Positions 34,443 to 42,098 of a stretch of 64,000 nucleotides of DNA are shown here, piece by piece (the stretch's first letter is position 1; the number at the start of each line of letters is the position of its first letter). The position numbers and the translations under genes are program-made. The DNA is from DAITAZ01 sp036824045. Lineage in GTDB: Bacteria; Pseudomonadota; Gammaproteobacteria; Burkholderiales; Rhodocyclaceae. The stretch covers positions 3,789-67,788 of the forward strand of contig DAITAZ010000021.1 of NCBI GenBank assembly GCA_036824045.1, read 5' to 3'. Under the pieces are notes generated by a model. It did not search any database and was not told where the DNA came from. It saw only the letters and a list, made by a program, of their open reading frames with translations.

Positions 34443-34570
34443 TACTGGCCCGCCTTTTTCTGAATGCTCTCGCCAACCTTCTCGATGTCTTTGCCCACGC
34501 CCTGAACCGTGTTGCAGCCGATGGCTGCCAAAGCAAGGAGGATGGTCAGGGTTACGGAAACGATACGCAT
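34442..34570 (-). CDS. Entericidin-like small lipoprotein
   Basis: This 42-residue gene is easily missed. The product starts MRIVSVTLTILLALAAIGCN, giving a lipoprotein signal with lipobox AAIGC (Cys at residue 19). The mature part reads NTVQGVGKDIEKVGESIQKK, the hallmark pattern of entericidin A/B proteins, which are small membrane-active lipoproteins of the outer membrane. GGGAG lies upstream of ATG 34570. It lies 14 bases after leuC, and its stop overlaps the leuD ATG, so it belongs to the leu operon. Whether it acts as toxin, antidote or structural lipoprotein cannot be told from sequence. Confidence 0.88.
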   Translation of the reverse strand: MRIVSVTLTILLALAAIGCNTVQGVGKDIEKVGESIQKKAGQ

Positions 34571-34584
34571 GATGGTGCTCCCGT

Positions 34585-35994
34585 TCAGATCAAGTCACGT
34601 ACATCAACAAAGTAGCCGAACACTGCCGCGGCTGCAGCCATCTGCGGACTGACCAGATGGGTACGCCCCCCCGCCCCTTGGCGGCCCTCGAAATTACGGT
34701 TGGAAGTCGAGGCACAGCGCTCGCCCGGCTCCAGCCGGTCGGCGTTCATGGCCAGACACATGGAACACCCCGGCTCACGCCATTCAAACCCGGCGGCCTT
34801 GAATACCTGGTCCAGCCCCTCTGCTTCAGCTTGGCGCTTGACCAGTCCCGAGCCCGGTACCACCAGCGCCTGCTTGATGGTGGGCGCCACTTGCCGCCCC
34901 TTAACCACCACTGCCGCCGCGCGCAGATCCTCAATGCGGGAATTTGTACATGAGCCGATGAACACCCGGTCCATGCGAATGGCCTTGATCGGCGTCCGGG
35001 GCGTCAGCCCCATATACTGCAATGCACGCCACATCCCTTCGCGCTTCACGGGGTCGATCTCCAGTGCCGGGTCCGGCACCTCGCCATTGACCTCGGTCAC
35101 CATCTCCGGAGACGTACCCCAGGTCACCTGCGGACGAATGGATGCCGCGTCAAGCTCCACCACCCGATCAAACTGGGCGCCGATATCGGACGTCAGGCTG
35201 CGCCAATACGCCACAGCGCGATCCCAGGCTTCTCCGGTCGGCGCAAAAGGACGGCCCTTGACGTAATCGATGGTGACCTGATCCACCGCCACCATTCCGG
35301 CACGGGCACCCGCTTCGATGGCCATGTTGCACAGGGTCATCCGGCCCTCCATCGAGAGGCCGCGGATGGCACCGCCGCCAAACTCGATTGCGTAGCCCGT
35401 ACCGCCCGCTGTTCCGATCTTGCCGATGACTGCCAGTGCCACATCTTTGGCCGAGATTCCCTTTCCCAGCTGGCCTTCCACCCGAACCAGCATGGTTCTG
35501 GACTTCTTCTGCAGCAGGCATTGGGTCGCCAGTACGTGCTCAACCTCCGAGGTGCCGATGCCATGCGCCAGGCAGGCAAAGGCACCGTGGGTACTGGTAT
35601 GCGAATCTCCGCACACGACAGTCATCCCCGGCAGCGTCGCGCCGTTCTCCGGCCCGACCACATGGACGATGCCCTGGCGCGAGTCCCGGAAGGGGTAATA
35701 AGCCAAGGCCCCTACTTCGCGGATGTTCGCATCCAGGGTTTCGACCTGTTGGCGGGAAATCGGGTCTTCAATGCCGCGGTCCCAATGGTCCGTCGGCGTA
35801 TTGTGGTCCGCCGTCGCCACGATGGAACTCACCCGCCAAGGTTTGCGCCCGGCCACTTTGAGTCCCTCGAAAGCCTGTGGGCTCGTGACTTCGTGAATCA
35901 GATGGCGATCAATATAGAGGAGCGCCGTTCCGTCCTCCTCCACATGCACCACGTGGCTGTTCCACAGCTTTTCGTAAAGCGTTTGCGCGATCAT
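34585..35994 (-). CDS. leuC: 3-isopropylmalate dehydratase large subunit
   Basis: LeuC is the [4Fe-4S] subunit of isopropylmalate isomerase. The 469 residues include the cluster cysteines in FIGSCTNSRIEDL and EPGCSMCLAMN, plus the aconitase signature region VVCGDSHTSTHGAFACLAHGIG (landmark GDSHTSTHGA). DRHLIHEVTSPQAF is near the N-terminus. It is the first gene of a leuC-lipoprotein-leuD-leuB-asd operon. leuA is not in the window. Confidence 0.97.
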   Translation of the reverse strand: MIAQTLYEKLWNSHVVHVEEDGTALLYIDRHLIHEVTSPQAFEGLKVAGRKPWRVSSIVATADHNTPTDHWDRGIEDPISRQQVETLDANIREVGALAYYPFRDSRQGIVHVVGPENGATLPGMTVVCGDSHTSTHGAFACLAHGIGTSEVEHVLATQCLLQKKSRTMLVRVEGQLGKGISAKDVALAVIGKIGTAGGTGYAIEFGGGAIRGLSMEGRMTLCNMAIEAGARAGMVAVDQVTIDYVKGRPFAPTGEAWDRAVAYWRSLTSDIGAQFDRVVELDAASIRPQVTWGTSPEMVTEVNGEVPDPALEIDPVKREGMWRALQYMGLTPRTPIKAIRMDRVFIGSCTNSRIEDLRAAAVVVKGRQVAPTIKQALVVPGSGLVKRQAEAEGLDQVFKAAGFEWREPGCSMCLAMNADRLEPGERCASTSNRNFEGRQGAGGRTHLVSPQMAAAAAVFGYFVDVRDLI

Positions 35995-36023
35995 GCCTGC
36001 CCGCTGTCTAAAGTTAGCCGACG

Positions 36024-36053
36024 ATTATTTCACAACACCTTGGGCCGCAACAA
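36024..36053 (-). promoter_or_regulatory. Candidate promoter of leuC
   Basis: On the minus strand TTGTTG (36053-36048) and AATAAT (36029-36024) are 18 bases apart, 30 bases upstream of leuC. A better -35 word, TTGACA at 36060-36055, is too far away. No leucine-rich leader peptide is seen. Confidence 0.3.
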
Positions 36054-36138
36054 ATGTCAAGGCACCAAGACTGGGCGGGAGCGCTTGCCGGTCTTCGGCG
36101 CTCCCTGGGTGAGACCCGCGCCTTGAACACCCCCCGCC

Positions 36139-36927
36139 TCATTTGCCCGGGCGGTAGTACTGCATGGCCTCGGGCAGCCACCCTTCAATCTGACGAATCC
36201 GCGTGGAATCAGCGGGATGAGTGGAAAGTAGCTCCGGCGGTTTGCCACCTTTGGCGTTCTCCGCCATGCGCACCCATAGATCACGTGCTGCGGTGGGGTT
36301 GTAGCCAGCTTTGGCCATGTAGATCAGCCCCATGCGGTCAGCTTCGGATTCCTGCAAGCGCGAATAGGGTAGCAGCACGCCGACGGTCAATCCCGCGCCA
36401 AGCAAACCTGCGTAAAGGTTCGCCCGGTCTGACTTGCCCGAGGCCATCATGCCCACGGCCAGCGCAACCGTCACGCCCTGGGCAGCCATTTGATGGCTTA
36501 CCCGTTCACCACCGTGGCGAGCAATGGCGTGCGCGACTTCGTGGCCGATCACCGCGGCCAGGCCCGCCTCGTCCTTTGTGACCGGCAGAATCCCCGTGTA
36601 CACCGCCACCTTGCCGCCCGGCAAACAAAAGGCGTTCACCGTCTTGTCATTGTCGATGACCTTGAACTCCCACTGGTAATCCGTCTTCCCGGTCGCCGCA
36701 GCAATCCGGCGCCCCACGCGGGTCACCAGCTCGTTGGCCCGGGGGTCGTGGGAGATCTTTTCTTTCTCCAGCACTTCTCTGTACGCCGAATACCCCATCT
36801 TCACTTCTTCCGGTTCGCTGATGAGCAACATCTGCGACCGGCCCGTGATCGGCACAGTCTGACAAGCAGCAAGATAGACTGCCGCAATCGCCATCGCCGC
36901 CAACCAGGATCGGGTGTTCCTTCGCAT
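36139..36927 (-). CDS. M48 family metallopeptidase lipoprotein
   Basis: This 262-residue protein is a LoiP/YggG-like zinc protease anchored by lipid. The lipobox LAAC places the lipidated Cys at residue 22. The zinc motif HEVAH is at 129-133, with the third ligand in the ESEADRMG stretch near 198. The conserved NAFCLPGGKVAVYTGIL precedes the active site. Such proteases handle envelope quality control. A strong GAGGAGGG ribosome site precedes ATG 36927. It lies 45 bases downstream of the MFS gene and is likely co-transcribed with it. Confidence 0.9.
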   Translation of the reverse strand: MRRNTRSWLAAMAIAAVYLAACQTVPITGRSQMLLISEPEEVKMGYSAYREVLEKEKISHDPRANELVTRVGRRIAAATGKTDYQWEFKVIDNDKTVNAFCLPGGKVAVYTGILPVTKDEAGLAAVIGHEVAHAIARHGGERVSHQMAAQGVTVALAVGMMASGKSDRANLYAGLLGAGLTVGVLLPYSRLQESEADRMGLIYMAKAGYNPTAARDLWVRMAENAKGGKPPELLSTHPADSTRIRQIEGWLPEAMQYYRPGK

Positions 36928-36972
36928 GAATCCCTCCTCTCATCGCACTCGTGGATCCCTGAAGATGCTCGT

Positions 36973-38130
36973 TCAACGTGCCATCGCGGAATCCGCTGAC
37001 CGCTCCCGCCACCCCGCGGCGAGCCACAGCAAGCCCACCAGCGCAAACGCGGACCCAAGACTATAAGTCAGCGCGGGGCCTGCCCAATCCCACGCCCATC
37101 CGCTCGCCAAGCCCCCGAGCATGCCACCGGCACCAAACGAAACACTCCCGTACAACGCCTGTCCCCTCGCCTGCAACCGACCGGGGAACCATTTGCTGAT
37201 CACGGCCACTGTCGCTGCATGATAGGCGCCGAAGGTCGCACCGTGCAGCAGTTGCGCAAGAAAGATGATTGAGGGATGACCCACCCCCCAGCCGATCATC
37301 AGAAAGCGTACGACCGCGCAGCCAAAGCTCGCCACCAGAATCTGCCTCGGACTGGCCCGGCGCAACAGCCTTGGCATGACCAGAAACACCCCGATCTCTG
37401 CCACCACTCCCAGTGACCACAAAGCGCCCACCGCCGCCTTGCTGTAGCCATTGGCAACGAGGAAGATGGAATAGAAAACGTAGAGCGCCCCATGCGCCGC
37501 CGACATGAAAAAGCATGCCCCCAGGAGCGCCTGCACTTCTTTCCGGCGTAGCGTTTCCCGCAGCGAATCCACTGCCTCCTCAACTGGACGCGTCGGTACA
37601 GCAGGCAGCAGCAGCGCGCTGCCAAGAATGCCCAGTAGCAGCAGCAAAGCCATCCACAGGAACGAGGAAGCGGGGAAACGATCCAGGGCTTGCCCAATCA
37701 GCAACACCGCCGCGATGAACCCCACCGACCCCCAAAGCCGGATCGAGCCGTAGCGATGGGTATCCTTGCCCAATTGCCCCAGCACCAGCGCCTCCACCAG
37801 TGGCAAAGCCGCACTCCAGAAGAAAGCCAGCACCGCCATGGCCAGGAATACGCCACCAAAGCTGGTCGTGAAGAAAAACCCGGCAAAGCCGAGCACGCTC
37901 ATGAGTGCCGAAAACCGGACGATACCCACAGCGCTCCGGCTGTGATCAGCCAACCATCCCCACAGGTTGGGCGCCACCACCCTCATGACCTGCATCAGCG
38001 ACATCAGAACGCCAATATCCCACGCGTTGAAGTCCAAGGACTTCAAGTACAACCCGAAGTAGGGAGACAAGGCGCCGATGAAGGCAAAGTAGAAAAAATA
38101 ATAGGCGGACAGCCGCCAGAAAGACGTCAT
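36973..38130 (-). CDS. MFS transporter, HcaT/PPP-type
   Basis: This 385-residue carrier has twelve predicted membrane spans. It begins with MTSFWRLSAYYFFYFAFIGAL, and the stretch PYFGLYLKSLDFNAWDIGVLMSLMQ followed by NLWGWLADHS is typical of the MFS-1-like family that includes 3-phenylpropionate transporter HcaT (landmarks PYFGLYLKSL and NLWGWLADHS). YGSIRLWGSVGFI marks the fourth to fifth span. The substrate is unknown. ATG 38130 is used; an earlier TTG start lies in the ydcH terminator region and is unlikely. Confidence 0.88.
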   Translation of the reverse strand: MTSFWRLSAYYFFYFAFIGALSPYFGLYLKSLDFNAWDIGVLMSLMQVMRVVAPNLWGWLADHSRSAVGIVRFSALMSVLGFAGFFFTTSFGGVFLAMAVLAFFWSAALPLVEALVLGQLGKDTHRYGSIRLWGSVGFIAAVLLIGQALDRFPASSFLWMALLLLLGILGSALLLPAVPTRPVEEAVDSLRETLRRKEVQALLGACFFMSAAHGALYVFYSIFLVANGYSKAAVGALWSLGVVAEIGVFLVMPRLLRRASPRQILVASFGCAVVRFLMIGWGVGHPSIIFLAQLLHGATFGAYHAATVAVISKWFPGRLQARGQALYGSVSFGAGGMLGGLASGWAWDWAGPALTYSLGSAFALVGLLWLAAGWRERSADSAMAR

Positions 38131-38183
38131 GAGCCCGATTTTATCAGGCGGGGCCTGTTTCTCCTGCCCGCTCGCCAAAAATG

Positions 38184-38213
38184 AAAAAGGGCGCCATCCT
38201 GTCGATGACGCCC
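38184..38213 (-). terminator. Terminator after ydcH
   Basis: GGGCG...CGCCC arms with an inner CATC/GATG pairing form an imperfect stem (38189-38213). The minus strand continues TTTTTCATTTTT, giving a good terminator tail. Confidence 0.75.
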
Positions 38214-38241
38214 TCCCGAGTGCAAAGCCGATGAATCGCGG

Positions 38242-38490
38242 TCAGCTCACCTCCGCGGCTTTCAGCATTTCATAAAGCTGGTCTTTCAGACGCAGACGGA
38301 TCTTCTTCAGATCCTCCAATTCGAAATCCGTTGCCAGTTCAGCATTCTCCTCGATCCGGCGAACATGGCGATCCGCCTCATGGTACTCGTCGAACAAACG
38401 GGAAAAGTGCTGGTTGGAGGTTTTCAGGGTATGAATCAGATCCCGGTACTCCGGAAACTCGTGGTGCAGGTCGTGGTGCTCCAGAACCAT
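38242..38490 (-). CDS. YdcH family (DUF465) small coiled protein
   Basis: This 82-residue cytoplasmic protein belongs to the YdcH/DUF465 family, small helical-hairpin proteins of unknown role. Diagnostic parts are HHEFPEYRDLIHTLKTSNQHF and the charged second helix with LKKIRLRLKDQLYEML (landmarks EFPEYRDLIHTLK and LRLKDQLYEML). It stands alone between aroC and the MFS gene with its own terminator. Confidence 0.9.
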   Translation of the reverse strand: MVLEHHDLHHEFPEYRDLIHTLKTSNQHFSRLFDEYHEADRHVRRIEENAELATDFELEDLKKIRLRLKDQLYEMLKAAEVS

Positions 38491-38619
38491 GGTGTTTTCC
38501 TTCTGGTTATTGATTGGAATCTTTGAGCAGCGCTTGGGCCACCCATGCCATCAACCCTACTGCCGCCCCAGCGCCGTCCGCTTGATCCCCGTCAATCGAT
38601 CCGGCATCCAGCCCCGGCG

Positions 38620-39729
38620 TCAGCCCAAGCGTGTGGCCGCTGCCGGCACCCTCGGCGTTGCGCAGCGCACATCGCCACACTGGGCGCGATGCCGCAAGGC
38701 GTGATCCATCAGCACGATCGCCAGCATCGCTTCCGCGATGGGGGTCGCCCGAATCCCCACGCAGGGATCATGCCTTCCCTCTGTGGCCACGGTTACAGGC
38801 CTGCCTTCCAGGTCGATGGTTCTCCGCGGCTGATAGATCGAAGCCGTGGGCTTGATCGCGATGTTGACCAGGATGTCCTGTCCGCTGGAAATCCCGCCCA
38901 GAATGCCGCCAGCGTGATTGGAGAGGAAACCCTCCGGAGTGATTTCGTCGTTATGCTCGCTGCCCTTCTGAGTGACGCAGCCAAAACCCGCCCCAATCTC
39001 AACCCCCTTGACGGCGTTAATCCCCATCATCGCGTAGGCGATGTCTGCATCCAGCCGGTCATAGACCGGTTCTCCCCAGCCGGGGGGAACGCCACTGGCA
39101 GTCACCGTAATGCGGGCACCCACCGAATCACACGACTTGCGTAGCGCGTCCATGTACTGCTCCAGCCGGGGCACAACCTGAGCATCAGGCGCAAAGAAAT
39201 CATTGGCATCAATCTGCGCCACATCGGTAAACGGAATTTCGATCGGCCCCAACTGGCTCATCCAGCCCCGCACGACAACACCGTAACGCTCCTTGAGCCA
39301 CTTGCGGGCAATGGCGCCCGCAGCCACCCGCACCGCGGTTTCCCGGGCAGAAGAACGCCCGCCACCACGGTAGTCACGAGATCCGTACTTCTGGGTGTAG
39401 GTGTAATCCGCATGCCCGGGACGGAAGGTGGTGGCAATGTTGCCGTAGTCTTTGCTGCGCTGATCCTGATTGCGGATTAACAAGCCGATGGGAGTACCCG
39501 TGGTTCGGCCCTCGAACACCCCAGACAGAATCTCCACGGTATCGGGCTCCCGCCTCTGGGTCACATGGCGGGACGTGCCCGGCCGGCGCCGGTCCAGTTC
39601 CACTTGGATATCCTCCGCTGACAAAGCCAGCCCGGGCGGACACCCATCCACCACGCAGCCGATGGCCGGCCCATGGGACTCGCCAAAAGACGTGACCGAG
39701 AACAGTTTGCCAAGGGTATTTCCAGACAT
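38620..39729 (-). CDS. aroC: Chorismate synthase
   Basis: AroC forms chorismate from EPSP with reduced FMN as cofactor, the last shared aromatic step. The 369 residues contain signatures GESHGPAIGCVVDGCP near the start, RPGHADYTYTQKYG with RGGGRSSARETA, and GGISSGQDILVNIAIKPT near the end. The C-terminal PRVPAAATRLG is a short variable tail. It has no close partner; ilvN ends 118 bases upstream. Confidence 0.97.
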   Translation of the reverse strand: MSGNTLGKLFSVTSFGESHGPAIGCVVDGCPPGLALSAEDIQVELDRRRPGTSRHVTQRREPDTVEILSGVFEGRTTGTPIGLLIRNQDQRSKDYGNIATTFRPGHADYTYTQKYGSRDYRGGGRSSARETAVRVAAGAIARKWLKERYGVVVRGWMSQLGPIEIPFTDVAQIDANDFFAPDAQVVPRLEQYMDALRKSCDSVGARITVTASGVPPGWGEPVYDRLDADIAYAMMGINAVKGVEIGAGFGCVTQKGSEHNDEITPEGFLSNHAGGILGGISSGQDILVNIAIKPTASIYQPRRTIDLEGRPVTVATEGRHDPCVGIRATPIAEAMLAIVLMDHALRHRAQCGDVRCATPRVPAAATRLG

Positions 39730-39847
39730 GGGGACACCGGATGAGCAGGAAACGGGGCGCAGAGTCTAGCACAGCGTCTCCACCTCCCCCTTCCAAGCCG
39801 ATACCGCCGAGGGCAAGGCGACGCCCCCGCCCTCGACGACCCGGCCA

Positions 39848-40153
39848 CTATTCGAAGAAGCCCTCCAGACGCTCGAAGACCTCGTGCTCGGGGCCGTGGC
39901 GGCGCAGAGCTACTACGTCCTCCAGTTTGTCGAGTTGCTTCAGCATTTGCGGCAGGCGTTCGTCCTCGAATACCTGCAGCCAGATGCGGCTGCGCTCGCC
40001 GCGCCCCAGCGGCATGCACAAAATGCCCTCCACGTTAAAGGCCCGACGGGCAAACAACCCACAGATATGTGACATCACGCCCGGGTGATTGTTCACCTCC
40101 AGCTCCAGCACCGCTTTGGCCGGGGTGGTCATGTTCATCGTCCTCTCGTTCAT
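39848..40153 (-). CDS. ilvN: Acetolactate synthase small (regulatory) subunit
   Basis: IlvN binds IlvB and gives feedback control by valine. The product is short (101 residues): one ACT domain with NNHPGVMSHICGLFARRAFN and the end KLEDVVALRRH. It lacks the second domain of IlvH-type subunits, as in E. coli IlvN (96 residues). ATG 40153 overlaps the ilvB termination region with GGAGAG upstream. ATG 40138 would give 96 residues and is an alternative. It is controlled by the ilvB attenuator. Confidence 0.93.
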   Translation of the reverse strand: MNERTMNMTTPAKAVLELEVNNHPGVMSHICGLFARRAFNVEGILCMPLGRGERSRIWLQVFEDERLPQMLKQLDKLEDVVALRRHGPEHEVFERLEGFFE

Positions 40154-40154
40154 T

Positions 40155-41819
40155 TCACTCTCCGATCATCTCGCTGTTGGCCGCACCCGGGGGCACCATG
40201 GGGAACACCATCTGGTCCACATCGATCGACGCGTGGATGAGGCAGGCGCCCGGCGTCTGCAGCGCATCGGCAAGGAGAGCCTTGGGGTCTTTGGACAAAT
40301 CCAGGTCCACCGAGCGGATCCCGAAACCAGCGGCAATCTTGCAGAAATCGGTACGAATGTTGTACTTCGAGGCAAAAACCCGTTCGCCGTAAAAGAGGTT
40401 CTGCTGCTGATGGACCAAGCCCAAGGACTGGTTGTTGAACAGCACCACCTTGATGTTGACACCCTCTTCAGCGGCGGTGGCCAACTCCTGGATGTTCATC
40501 TTCAAGCTGCCATCACCGGAGAAACACACCACCGTGCGCTTGGGCTCGGCCAGCGCCGCCCCAATCGCGGCAGGCATGCCAAAACCCATGGTTCCCAGCC
40601 CGCCGGAGGTGAGCCACTGGCGCGGCCGCCGCAGGGGATAGGCCTGCGCCACCCACATCTGGTGCTGGCCCACATCGGTGGTGATGATAGCGTCGTCATC
40701 GAGACTGTCGGCCACCGCCTTGATCAGGCCGTAATGGGTGCGCACGTCGTCCTGACCTGGCAGACGCATGGGGAACGCCGCGCGCAGTTCCTCAACCCGC
40801 GCCAGCCAGGCGTCGCGTGAGCGCGCCTCCACCTGCGGCAGCAGTGCCTCCAGGGCCTGTGCCACGTCCGCCTGGATGGCCACATGTGCAGTCTTGATCT
40901 TATGCAGTTCGGAGGCATCGATGTCCACATGGATGATCTGGGCATTCGGACAGAATGCCGCCACCTTACCCGTGGCCCGGTCGTCAAAGCGAGCGCCCAC
41001 GGCAATCAGCAAGTCCGCTTCCGGCAACAGACGATTCGTGTAGCCGGCCCCGTGCATGCCCAGCATGCCGATGGACAACGGGTGGTCCACCGCCATTGCC
41101 CCGAGCGCCATCAGGGTCATCGTGGTGGGCAACCCGGCCTTTTCCGCCAAGTCCACCGCAGCCTTGGCCGCGCCGGAATGCACCACTCCCCCCCCCAGAT
41201 AGAGGATGGGGCGCTGCGACGCGTTGATCATGCGTGCGGCCGTGGCAATTGTGCTCGCCGCGGGCGCAGGCGCGGGCTCGGCAGCGGCGGGATCCGGCAA
41301 GGTGTCAATCTCGATCACCGCGGTCTGCACATCCTTGGGCACGTCCACCCACACCGGGCCCGGACGGCCAGAGGCTGCAATCCGGAAAGCCGCAGGAATC
41401 ACCTCCAGCAAGTCCTCCACCGAACGCACCAGGAAGTTGTGCTTGGTGATCGGGATGGACATCCCGTAGGTATCCACCTCCTGGAAGGCATCGGTACCAA
41501 TCATGGGTAGCGGCACCTGGCCCGTGATACACACGAGCGGGATGGAATCCAGCTTGGCGTCGGCGATGGCCGTCACCAGATTGGTCGCACCGGGACCGGA
41601 GGAAGCGATACACACCTCCGGCACGCCTGAAACCCGCGCCATGCCCTGTGCGATGAACCCAGCACCCTGCTCATGACGAGTCAGCACGTGACGAATCACT
41701 GTGCTTTGGGAGAGCGCATCGTAGAAGGGAAGAATGGCGCCACCCGGCACGCCGGCGACGGTGCGCACGCCCTGCCGCTCCAGCAAGCGGACGATGAGCT
41801 GTGCTCCTGTGTATTTCAT
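40155..41819 (-). CDS. ilvB: Acetolactate synthase large subunit, isozyme I type
   Basis: IlvB is the catalytic, thiamine-diphosphate and FAD-dependent subunit that makes acetolactate or acetohydroxybutyrate for valine, leucine and isoleucine. The 554 residues carry the TPP-activating Glu E50 in LTRHEQGAGFIAQG, the GDGSLKMNIQELATA metal/TPP motif and TTDVGQHQMWVAQAYPL. Long stretches, including the C-terminal PMVPPGAANSEM, closely follow E. coli IlvB rather than IlvI (from memory of that sequence). TGGAG lies upstream of ATG 41819. It is preceded by a leader peptide and terminator. Confidence 0.95.
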   Translation of the reverse strand: MKYTGAQLIVRLLERQGVRTVAGVPGGAILPFYDALSQSTVIRHVLTRHEQGAGFIAQGMARVSGVPEVCIASSGPGATNLVTAIADAKLDSIPLVCITGQVPLPMIGTDAFQEVDTYGMSIPITKHNFLVRSVEDLLEVIPAAFRIAASGRPGPVWVDVPKDVQTAVIEIDTLPDPAAAEPAPAPAASTIATAARMINASQRPILYLGGGVVHSGAAKAAVDLAEKAGLPTTMTLMALGAMAVDHPLSIGMLGMHGAGYTNRLLPEADLLIAVGARFDDRATGKVAAFCPNAQIIHVDIDASELHKIKTAHVAIQADVAQALEALLPQVEARSRDAWLARVEELRAAFPMRLPGQDDVRTHYGLIKAVADSLDDDAIITTDVGQHQMWVAQAYPLRRPRQWLTSGGLGTMGFGMPAAIGAALAEPKRTVVCFSGDGSLKMNIQELATAAEEGVNIKVVLFNNQSLGLVHQQQNLFYGERVFASKYNIRTDFCKIAAGFGIRSVDLDLSKDPKALLADALQTPGACLIHASIDVDQMVFPMVPPGAANSEMIGE

Positions 41820-41859
41820 GTTCGACTCCAGATCAGGAGCCGGCGATACGGCGGGGCTC

Positions 41860-41896
41860 AAAACAAAACCCCCGCCGACTTGCGCCGGCGGGGGTT
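41860..41896 (-). terminator. ilvB attenuator terminator
   Basis: AACCCCCGCCG (41867-41877 as read on plus) pairs with CGGCGGGGGTT (41886-41896), an 11-bp stem. On the minus strand TTTTGTTTTG follows. It lies between the leader peptide stop and ilvB. TTGCGCCG at its 5' arm and loop can instead pair with CGGCGCAA at 41928-41935, the last leader codons. Confidence 0.88.
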
Positions 41897-41924
41897 TGAG
41901 GATTCTGCTGTTTGTCCCGGTCCG

Positions 41925-42014
41925 CTACGGCGCAACGCGCTGTACTACGCCTACTACCAGCAGTACCGATACCGCTTTGGGGGCGGACGCGAACTTGGGC
42001 AGGCGGCTGTTCAT
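41925..42014 (-). CDS. ilvB operon leader peptide (ivbL-like)
   Basis: This 29-codon reading frame starts at ATG 42014 and stops at TAG 41925, 28 bases before the attenuator stem. The peptide ends VSVLLVVGVVQRVAP, with seven valines and two leucines in the last fifteen residues. Six of the seven valine codons are GTA. The pattern and position match the E. coli ivbL leader, whose end is also valine-rich and closes with an Ala-Pro. Stalling on scarce Val- or Leu-tRNA would leave the last three codons free to form the antiterminator. No clear ribosome site is visible, a weak point. Confidence 0.82.
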   Translation of the reverse strand: MNSRLPKFASAPKAVSVLLVVGVVQRVAP

Positions 42015-42052
42015 GGCGTGATAGGGGGTGGCGGTTCAAAAAACGAACCCGG

Positions 42053-42082
42053 ACTCTAAACCCAAACCTCCTCATCGCGCAA
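42053..42082 (-). promoter_or_regulatory. Candidate promoter of the ilvB leader
   Basis: TTGCGC (42082-42077) and TAGAGT (42058-42053) on the minus strand are 18 bases apart. Transcription would begin about 30 bases before the leader ATG. Both boxes are weak matches. Confidence 0.35.
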
Positions 42083-42098
42083 CACCTGCGGCGAAGAT

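Noticed and set aside
36024..36060. A leucine attenuator before leuC like the one before ilvB.
   Set aside because: The leader is only about 30 bases and holds no Leu-rich frame or terminator stem.
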